Origin: Caldifarciminota bacterium | GTDB lineage: Bacteria; Hydrothermota; Tepidihabitantia; Tepidihabitantales; JAOUPE01 | DNA length: 9,882 nt | NCBI GenBank assembly: GCA_029880025.1 | Contig: JAOUPE010000035.1 | Coordinates: 1-9,882 of the forward strand | Reading direction: 5' to 3' | Part shown: positions 4,761 through 9,882 of the stretch, in pieces | How the letters are laid out: each line of letters opens with the position of its first letter | Numbering within the stretch: position 1 is the stretch's first letter | Made by a program: the position numbers and the translations under genes | The notes under the pieces: generated by a model | Seen by the model: the letters and a program-made list of their open reading frames with translations, nothing else | Told to the model about the DNA's origin: nothing | Databases searched by the model: none

Positions 4761-6413
4761 ATGAAAAAGGGAAATCTCATTAAATTTTTAATTTTTCTAA
4801 ATATTTTATTAATTACTTCGGCAAAAGGTCAGGTTGGTTTTACCGTCACCCCACAATTGATTGAAATGGAACTGCCCGCCGGCGCCAAAAGGATATTCAA
4901 AGTTCTTTTAGTTAATGAGAGTGAAAAAGATACTAATCGATACCTTGTCTATCCAGCCGATGTTATGCAATCAGAACGCGGCACCTACAAAGCCATCGAG
5001 AAAGGAACCGGGAAATTTTCCTGTGCCGACTGGCTCAAGCTCGATACCATGGAAATAGTCTTAGGTCCAAAAAAAGGAAAGGAAATTCCTTTCCAAATTC
5101 AAGTGCCATTACGGGTAAGTGGTGGTCGATACTGTGCCATCGTATTCGACCTTTTACCAAAAGTTACACCGATGGGAGAGGATTATGCCGGTGCATCGGT
5201 TGCCTTTCATTTTCAGATTCCAGTCCATATTGAACTCACCATTAAGAGCGGAATAAGGGCAAGACCAAAAAGTGTTGAAGTGACCGAAATCGAGGTTAAA
5301 CCCGCCACCGAAATTCCAGAATACGTAAGAATTCTTAAAAAAGCAGCCAACAATGCATTGGTAGTTAGTGCCAAAGTTTTTAACCGGGATAATATTCATA
5401 TTAAAGCCAAAGGTCGTCTTCTCCTTACCGACAAAAAAGGAAGAAGATTGCGTGAATTTCCCTTAGGCGCCGGCCGCGGTGCGGTTTTGCCCCAAACCGA
5501 AGTCAAGTTCACTTCGGTCATTAAAAGACCATTAGCCGGCGACTATGTTGCCGAAGCGGTGATTAATTATGGGGGAATCTCGTCCGCGATTGGACGATTG
5601 CCCTTTTCCGTTTCCAGAAGAATATTGGAAAGAAGAGGTTCTTTTCTGGCAACTTCACCGATTAGTGTTGTAATCGGTAGAGAGGTTTTAGATTTGGCAG
5701 TGCCGCCCAATAGTTTTCGCACCCAGGTTTTAGCGTTAAGTAACGAAGAACATGAACTGGTTAAGGTTAAAACTAAATTAAAGTATCTGCTTTTTGATGA
5801 AAACGGCGACATTGTAGCTCCTGATACCGGAAATGATAAATTCTCCTGTATTGACTGGCTAAAGGTTGAACCCGAACTATTGGAGATTCCATCGGGACAA
5901 ACTAAAATCTTTAAAATCACTTTTCAAATACCGGACACAAATCCGGGTGGTCGCTATGCCTGTATTGATATGCAGGCTATGCTGGCTAGTGCCAAGGATA
6001 CTTCCTTGCCTACTCCAATACAAATACCCGTAATTCTTAGTGTTACTGGTATCGCCGAGAAAAAAATTGAGATAACCAAGGTCGAGGTATCCAAAGGAAA
6101 TCCACCACGTTTTGGGGTTTATTTAAAAAATCTGGGTTATATTCACGTAAAGCCAAGAGTAAAGATTGAGTTGAAGTATTTACCCCAGACACCAGAGACT
6201 AAAGATTTTACCTATATCGGGGAACCGAAGTCTGAATTGGTTGGACTTTTAGGTATGGATGAGTTTCCGGTAGCAGTTTTACCGAATTGTATTGCAAAAC
6301 TTGAACAGGACTACGAACGAATCCTTGAATCGGGAAATTACATGGCAGTAGTGAGCGCTGATTTTGGCGGATCCGAACCAGCCATCTTTATACAAAAATT
6401 TAAAATCAAGTAG
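4761..6413 (+). CDS. Exported tandem Ig-like protein, DUF916-like (WxL-interacting-like) architecture
   Basis: This 550-residue protein has a signal peptide at residues 1-23, probably cleaved after AKG. The rest is two homologous halves of about 250-260 residues (about 25-285 and 301-550). Each half opens with a strand rich in hydrophobic residues, then KFSC(A/I)DWLK (85-94 and 360-369), an xIP.FQI stretch, and GGRY with a nearby cysteine (121-127 and 396-402). Each then has an (N/Y)IH(I/V)K strand (211-215 and 460-464) and a closing GxYxAxxxxxFGG-like segment. The pattern of WL, a proline-rich strand and GGRY resembles the DUF916/PapD-like Ig domain of WxL-interacting proteins. This is an assignment from memory, not a search. 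The ATG follows AAGGAG by 5 nt. There is no T9SS tail or C-terminal anchor. It probably forms an operon with the SBBP gene 47 nt downstream and may act as a periplasmic or surface adaptor. Confidence 0.8.
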   Translation: MKKGNLIKFLIFLNILLITSAKGQVGFTVTPQLIEMELPAGAKRIFKVLLVNESEKDTNRYLVYPADVMQSERGTYKAIEKGTGKFSCADWLKLDTMEIVLGPKKGKEIPFQIQVPLRVSGGRYCAIVFDLLPKVTPMGEDYAGASVAFHFQIPVHIELTIKSGIRARPKSVEVTEIEVKPATEIPEYVRILKKAANNALVVSAKVFNRDNIHIKAKGRLLLTDKKGRRLREFPLGAGRGAVLPQTEVKFTSVIKRPLAGDYVAEAVINYGGISSAIGRLPFSVSRRILERRGSFLATSPISVVIGREVLDLAVPPNSFRTQVLALSNEEHELVKVKTKLKYLLFDENGDIVAPDTGNDKFSCIDWLKVEPELLEIPSGQTKIFKITFQIPDTNPGGRYACIDMQAMLASAKDTSLPTPIQIPVILSVTGIAEKKIEITKVEVSKGNPPRFGVYLKNLGYIHVKPRVKIELKYLPQTPETKDFTYIGEPKSELVGLLGMDEFPVAVLPNCIAKLEQDYERILESGNYMAVVSADFGGSEPAIFIQKFKIK

Positions 6414-6424
6414 TCAGAGGTAGC

Positions 6425-6430
6425 TATAAT
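6425..6430 (+). promoter_or_regulatory. Isolated TATAAT between the DUF916-like and SBBP genes
   Basis: A perfect TATAAT lies 31 nt before ATG 6461, but no recognisable -35 element lies 15-19 nt upstream. It may add a weak internal promoter to what otherwise looks like a two-gene operon. GAGG at 6451-6454 is the likely ribosome binding site of the SBBP gene. Confidence 0.25.
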
Positions 6431-6460
6431 AATTAATTTGCATCATAGCCGAGGCAGCTC

Positions 6461-8041
6461 ATGAAGAAGATGGGTTTGATTTTTTTGCTGTTCCCATTTT
6501 TTATATTTTCCCAAGTCTGGGTAGCAAGATATAATGGGACGCCCGGCGAAAATCCGGACGATGAAGCACATGCCATCGTGCTGGATGATATGGAAAATGT
6601 CTATGTGACCGGTTGGAGCCCAATTGACTACGGAGAAAATTATGACTATGCAACGATTAAATATGACCGTTTTGGGGTCGAACAATGGGTAGCAAGATAT
6701 AACGGTCCCGGGGATTCGACGGATCGAGCAAAAGCGATTGGTCTGGATGATTTTGGCAATGTTTATGTCACCGGTTTCAGTTGGGGCGGAACTACAAAAT
6801 ATGACTTTGCGACGATTAAATATAACAATCAGGGTGAGACGATTTGGATTGCAAGGTATGATGGTCCAGCCCATGAGGATGACCAGGCTTATGCCCTTGC
6901 CGTCTCGCCTCAAGGCGAGGTCTATGTAACCGGTTTTTGCACAGGAACCGGTTCGCACTGGGATTATTGCACGATTAAGTACAATACCCAAGGCGAGACA
7001 CTCTGGGTGGCAAGATATAATGGAACCGGCAATTCTAACGATGCCGGATTAGCGATTGCAATCGATTCGATAGGAAATTGCTTTGTTACCGGCTACAGTT
7101 ATGGAGATAACTCTTATTTCGATGATTGCTTGACCATTAAATATAATCCTCAAGGCGAAACAGTTTGGGTGGCAAGATATAATGGAACCGGTAATGAATC
7201 AGATGGTGCGGTGGCGATTAAAGTGAATGAATCTGGCGATGTATGGATAACTGGTTATTCTCGGGGGGTAGATACGACCTATGATTATGTAACAATCAGA
7301 TACGACTCGAATGGTCAGGAAGCCTGGGTGGCAAGATATAATGGTCCAGACCAAAAAGACGACCGAGCTAATGCTTTGGCAGTCGATGGTAATTTTAATG
7401 TCTATGTGACCGGCTCAAGCACAAGTTCCAATTTATACAGTGATTTTGCCACCATCAAATACGACTCAGCCGGAACCGAGCAATGGGTCAATCGGTATAA
7501 CGGTCTGGATAATAATATCGATATGGGTAATGCAATTACCCTTGACCCTTCGGGTAATGTCGGTGTCACTGGTTATTCTCGAAGTATTGCTTCGAATGCC
7601 GATTGTGTAACAATAAAGTACAGTCCTTTAGGTGAGACTTGTTGGGTTGCGGTTTATAACTATCAGGCAAACATGGATGACCTGGGTTTTGCCATTACAA
7701 CCGATGATTCAGGTTATTTCTATGTGACCGGTTACAGTTTTGGCTTGGGTTCTTTTCGTGATTACCTGACCATTAAATATTATCCGGATGGTATGATTGA
7801 TATGAATGAGCCAGAGGTTTTGTGTCGGGAGAGAGTAGAACCATTGATTTTCCCCAATCCGACAAGAAATTTCGTGCAGGTTGCCACTTCTTATCCAGTA
7901 AGAGTATTCACTGCTTCAGGACAAATCGCAACAATCTTAGAACCGGGTCATAATATAATTCGAAACTTAGCACAAGGTATCTATTTTGTTGAATTCAATA
8001 ATCGGTGTGTAAAAAAACTCATAATTTTGAATTCTAACTAA
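6461..8041 (+). CDS. Secreted SBBP-repeat beta-propeller protein with T9SS C-terminal sorting domain
   Basis: This 526-residue protein starts with a signal peptide (residues 1-18, ending IFSQ). Residues 20 to about 444 are eight consecutive repeats of about 53 residues with the pattern WVARYNG...DDxAxAIxxDxxGNVYVTGYS...YDxxTIKYxxxGE. This is the SBBP (beta-propeller repeat) family, enough for an eight-bladed propeller. Repeats 7 and 8 are the most diverged. The last 70 residues are a type A T9SS sorting domain: FPNPTRNFVQV, then GIYFVEF, then KKLIILN. Secretion through the outer membrane is therefore expected. The start is supported by GAGG 6 nt upstream, and an ATG three codons later is possible. 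Repeats 4-6 are nearly identical at DNA level in their first 20 bases. The ligand is unknown. Confidence 0.9.
   Translation: MKKMGLIFLLFPFFIFSQVWVARYNGTPGENPDDEAHAIVLDDMENVYVTGWSPIDYGENYDYATIKYDRFGVEQWVARYNGPGDSTDRAKAIGLDDFGNVYVTGFSWGGTTKYDFATIKYNNQGETIWIARYDGPAHEDDQAYALAVSPQGEVYVTGFCTGTGSHWDYCTIKYNTQGETLWVARYNGTGNSNDAGLAIAIDSIGNCFVTGYSYGDNSYFDDCLTIKYNPQGETVWVARYNGTGNESDGAVAIKVNESGDVWITGYSRGVDTTYDYVTIRYDSNGQEAWVARYNGPDQKDDRANALAVDGNFNVYVTGSSTSSNLYSDFATIKYDSAGTEQWVNRYNGLDNNIDMGNAITLDPSGNVGVTGYSRSIASNADCVTIKYSPLGETCWVAVYNYQANMDDLGFAITTDDSGYFYVTGYSFGLGSFRDYLTIKYYPDGMIDMNEPEVLCRERVEPLIFPNPTRNFVQVATSYPVRVFTASGQIATILEPGHNIIRNLAQGIYFVEFNNRCVKKLIILNSN
7004..7344 (+). repeat. Recently homogenised DNA repeats inside the SBBP gene
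   Basis: TGGGTGGCAAGATATAATGG is identical at 7004, 7166 and 7325, with steps of 162 and 159 bp. The first two copies stay identical for six more bases (AACCGG). Synonymous sites are conserved too, which points to recent duplication or gene conversion between these blades rather than selection on protein alone. Confidence 0.7.
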
Positions 8042-8053
8042 AGCTAACTAAAA
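8034..8053 (+). repeat. Short tandem repeat at the end of the SBBP gene
   Basis: CTAACTAAAG is followed directly by CTAACTAAAA, spanning the stop codon (TAA at 8039-8041). It is a two-unit 10-nt duplication with no clear function. Confidence 0.45.
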
Positions 8054-8097
8054 GAAATTCGATTTATATATAAAGGATAAGGATTAGCGGGGCTGGA

Positions 8098-8125
8098 TTG
8101 ACAAAAATTGTTAGTTTGTTATTAT
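8098..8125 (+). promoter_or_regulatory. Sigma-70-type promoter of the L,D-transpeptidase pair
   Basis: TTGACA at 8098-8103 and TATTAT at 8120-8125 have a 16-nt spacer. Transcription would begin near 8132, about 40 nt before ATG 8172. The leader is AT-rich and lacks a strong Shine-Dalgarno sequence. Confidence 0.65.
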
Positions 8126-8171
8126 TAAATTTGGAAAACAAACAGCTAAAATTTTTTAAGTAAAGAAAAAT

Positions 8172-8882
8172 ATGCCGACCAGGAAAAATCGGGAACTTTT
8201 TTTATTGACGATACTTTTAATCGGTCTTAGTTTCTGTCTAATCGTTATCGCCGAAATCTTGATGCCATTTAAGGAAGCAATTGAATACGATGTAATCAGG
8301 CAGGGTCAAAGAGTTTTTAGGGAGCGGGGAAAAATAAAAGAGAACGATATGATAAATTTCAAACTCAAACAGGAAATAGAATCAAAAATAGCTAAGCTAC
8401 AGGAAGCGCAGATTAATCAGGCGACGAAAAACGATGCAGCCTATTATGCGGTAGTCGACCTGTTCAACAATGTTTTGTTTTTAAAAAAAGGAAATCGGAT
8501 TATTAATGAATTCATTATATCTTCGGGTAGTGGCGATACCCTCATCGCACCATGGGGAAGAAAATGGGTATTTGACACGCCGAAAGGTGTTTTAAGGATT
8601 TTAAGAAAGATAAAAGACCCGGTCTGGTATAAACCGGATTGGGCATTCATCGAAGTGAAAGAATCAATACCATCCGCCAATTCTTATCGACGCATCGTGC
8701 GTGGAATATTAGGCGCCTATGCTTTAGATTTAGGTGGCGGCATAATGATTCACGGCACGCCCCATGAGGACCTCTTGGGTCGGAGAGTATCCCATGGTTG
8801 TATTCGTTTACCAAAAGAAGGTATCGGCATACTTTACGACTCCTTATCATTGGGTGCTAAAATCTATATCTACGGCAAATGA
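8172..8882 (+). CDS. Membrane-anchored L,D-transpeptidase (YkuD family)
   Basis: L,D-transpeptidases cut the peptide stem of peptidoglycan at a meso-diaminopimelate or lysine carbonyl. They form 3-3 cross-links or attach proteins, working outside the cytoplasmic membrane. This 236-residue protein has an N-terminal transmembrane segment (about residues 9-31), a charged linker to about 88, and a YkuD domain from about 89 to 235. The catalytic region is intact: IMIHGT with His194, and SHGCIRLP with Ser207, His208, Cys210 and Arg212. The TPKGVLRI stretch (about 136-143) also fits the family. There is no LysM or other wall-binding domain. The start lacks a clear ribosome binding site but fits the membrane segment. 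The stop overlaps the start of the next gene by 4 nt (ATGA), so the two products are probably made in a coupled way. Confidence 0.92.
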   Translation: MPTRKNRELFLLTILLIGLSFCLIVIAEILMPFKEAIEYDVIRQGQRVFRERGKIKENDMINFKLKQEIESKIAKLQEAQINQATKNDAAYYAVVDLFNNVLFLKKGNRIINEFIISSGSGDTLIAPWGRKWVFDTPKGVLRILRKIKDPVWYKPDWAFIEVKESIPSANSYRRIVRGILGAYALDLGGGIMIHGTPHEDLLGRRVSHGCIRLPKEGIGILYDSLSLGAKIYIYGK

Positions 8883-9514
8883 GAATAATTTTTGTTATCA
8901 TAACTCTGATTTTCACAATTGCCTTGGTTCGTTTAACCGATGCGGTAATAAAGCGTGTTATCAAAGTCGAAATCGATGGATTGGTTAAGATTAATGAAAA
9001 ATACTTTTTTGCCAACGAGAGCTTAAATTCACGCTCAATCAAACTGGACCAAGAGCTCACCTTACAGCGATTAAAAGAGGAACTTACCAATATATCGGAT
9101 TATTATTTAGTATTAGACCGAAAAACTAAAAAAGCCTGGCTAAAGGTTGAAGACAAAGTGATTCGCGAAATGGATTTTGAAATCTGGCTTTTGCCGGAGT
9201 TGGGAAAAACCAGTTTTTTGCCAAGCGGTATATTACAGGTGATCGCCAAAGAGGAATCACCTTATTTTTACCTGCCCGACTTTTATTATGAACTTCTCGG
9301 CAGACTTCCGCCGACCGAACCAGAAGAACGTTTCATCCGAAATGCCTTTGGTAACTATGTCTTATATTTAGGCGAGAACCTGCTAATCCACGGACCTTTT
9401 CATCCCGATTTACCAAATGATTTGGTTAAACATAATGGCATTATATTCCAACCCGAAGACTTAGAAATTATTTATCATTCAGTAAAAATTGAGGGTCGGG
9501 TAAGCTTTGATTAA
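8879..9514 (+). CDS. Probable catalytically inactive L,D-transpeptidase homologue (pseudoenzyme)
   Basis: This 211-residue protein has an N-terminal membrane segment or uncleaved signal (residues 2-17). Its C-terminal half aligns with the L,D-transpeptidase immediately upstream. LPSGILQVI matches TPKGVLRIL, PYFYLPDF matches PVWYKPDW, and LLIHGPFHPDL matches IMIHGTPHEDL, with the conserved His kept as His171. The catalytic SHGC is replaced without a gap by KHNG (184-187): the Cys becomes Gly, the Ser becomes Lys and the following Arg becomes Ile. The frame is intact and the remaining domain is well conserved, so this looks like a retained non-catalytic protein, not decay. Its ATG overlaps the upstream TGA. 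A role as partner, regulator or substrate-binding subunit of the active enzyme is inference. Confidence 0.82.
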   Translation: MRIIFVIITLIFTIALVRLTDAVIKRVIKVEIDGLVKINEKYFFANESLNSRSIKLDQELTLQRLKEELTNISDYYLVLDRKTKKAWLKVEDKVIREMDFEIWLLPELGKTSFLPSGILQVIAKEESPYFYLPDFYYELLGRLPPTEPEERFIRNAFGNYVLYLGENLLIHGPFHPDLPNDLVKHNGIIFQPEDLEIIYHSVKIEGRVSFD

Positions 9515-9535
9515 TTGGCTAATTATTTTGCCAAT
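9514..9535 (+). terminator. Weak hairpin after the pseudoenzyme gene
   Basis: ATTGGC at 9514-9519 pairs with GCCAAT at 9530-9535 around a 10-nt AT-rich loop, starting at the last base of the stop codon. No T run follows, so it may mark the 3' end of the message but is not a convincing intrinsic terminator. The rest of 9536-9643 shows nothing that I can assign. Confidence 0.3.
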
Positions 9536-9643
9536 CAGGGAATCGTTATTAAAATCCAAAGACACACCATTCTAAGTAATTTACTTTAAAGCAACCTTGA
9601 ATTTTAAATAGTATATGCAGACCAGAGTTAATGAAAGCTATGG

Positions 9644-9672
9644 TTGACAGGGTATAAGATATCATTTAAAAT
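9644..9672 (+). promoter_or_regulatory. Sigma-70-type promoter of the partial last gene
   Basis: TTGACA at 9644-9649 and TAAAAT at 9667-9672 are spaced by 17 nt. Transcription would begin near 9679, which leaves about 17 nt before TTG 9696 but only about 5 nt before the in-frame GTG 9684. Confidence 0.6.
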
Positions 9673-9695
9673 CGAATAAGTAAGTGAGCCTTATC

Positions 9696-9882
9696 TTGAA
9701 TAAATTCATTGTTTTATTTCTTCTAAGTTCAGCCATCCTGGTTGAATCCAGCCAAACCAATAATTTGAATAGTGCTTCGGTCATATCTGAACCTGAAAAA
9801 TTAGTTAAGATTGATATTAGATATAATCATGAAATAAAATTTTTAGCCCAAAAGGGAATCTGTTTAATATCAGCTTTTGACG
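9696..9882 (+). CDS. N-terminal fragment of an exported protein, cut by the window edge
   Basis: The frame is open from TTG 9696 to the end of the window (62 codons). It begins MNKFIVLFLLSSAILVESSQ, a typical signal peptide, then a Ser/Asn-rich stretch and KLVKIDIRYNHEIKFLAQKG. An in-frame GTG at 9684 is an alternative start, and a TAA at 9681 closes the frame upstream. AGTGAG about 8 nt before the TTG is a weak ribosome binding site. The mature start is faintly reminiscent of the pro-region of secreted M14-type carboxypeptidases from such bacteria. Too little is present to name a function. Confidence 0.6.
   Translation, partial: MNKFIVLFLLSSAILVESSQTNNLNSASVISEPEKLVKIDIRYNHEIKFLAQKGICLISAFD

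Noticed and set aside
5567..5920. Minus-strand ORF of 117 codons
   Set aside because: It is antisense within the DUF916-like gene, with no domain, signal or ribosome binding site.
6904..6919. Perfect CTCGCC/GGCGAG hairpin with a 4-nt loop
   Set aside because: It lies in the middle of the SBBP coding sequence and arises from the QGE/SPQ codons of a blade. Nothing nearby suggests a regulatory role.
6443..6991. Minus-strand ORF of 182 codons
   Set aside because: It is antisense to the SBBP repeats. The repeat structure of the real gene keeps the opposite frame open, and its product merely mirrors that repeat.
8764..8988. Plus-strand ORF spanning the junction of the two transpeptidase genes
   Set aside because: It is an out-of-frame shadow of two well-supported genes.

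Overview
The window is AT-rich bacterial DNA. It looks like a genome fragment from an uncultured member of the Fibrobacteres-Chlorobi-Bacteroidetes (FCB) side of the tree, or a candidate phylum such as WOR-3. That placement is inference. It rests on two secreted beta-propeller proteins that each end in a type IX secretion (T9SS, Por) sorting domain, on consensus TTGACA promoters, and on dispersed CAGAG/CGGAT-type non-coding repeats. All complete genes lie on the + strand, and nearly all products carry a signal peptide or N-terminal membrane anchor. The region is therefore mainly about the cell envelope and secretion.

Layout. Bases 1-632 hold no complete gene. They contain a degenerate 12-nt tandem repeat (1-96, possibly the end of a coding region), heptad ACGA remnants, and a cluster of CAGAG/CGGAT repeats. 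Bases 633-2045 encode a YVTN-type beta-propeller with a T9SS tail. A TTGACA/TATAAT promoter then leads a free-standing AraC-type DNA-binding protein (2254-2619). Its stop codon directly abuts a 35-codon ORF for a small, apparently secreted peptide (2620-2727). Six A-tracts phased at about 10 bp precede the promoter of the first of two paralogous secreted proteins of unknown function (2995-3639 and 3875-4555). The second paralog has a near-ideal ribosome binding site, a nested hairpin in its leader, and a 28-nt imperfect inverted repeat on both sides.

A further strong promoter drives a tandemly duplicated Ig-like, DUF916-like protein (4761-6413). It is followed after 47 nt by an eight-repeat SBBP beta-propeller with a T9SS tail (6461-8041). 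A separate promoter drives an L,D-transpeptidase (8172-8882). This gene overlaps by 4 nt a homologue (8879-9514) in which the catalytic SHGC motif is replaced by KHNG, so it is probably a pseudoenzyme. The window ends inside the start of another secreted protein (from about 9696).

How the parts may work together (inference): the propellers and the paralog pair are exported surface or extracellular proteins, the DUF916-like protein may be an envelope adaptor, and the L,D-transpeptidase pair remodels peptidoglycan. I recognise no known named multi-gene system. The most unusual signals are the active/inactive transpeptidase pair, the inverted-repeat-flanked paralog with its structured leader, the phased A-tracts, and the tiny secreted ORF behind the AraC-type regulator.
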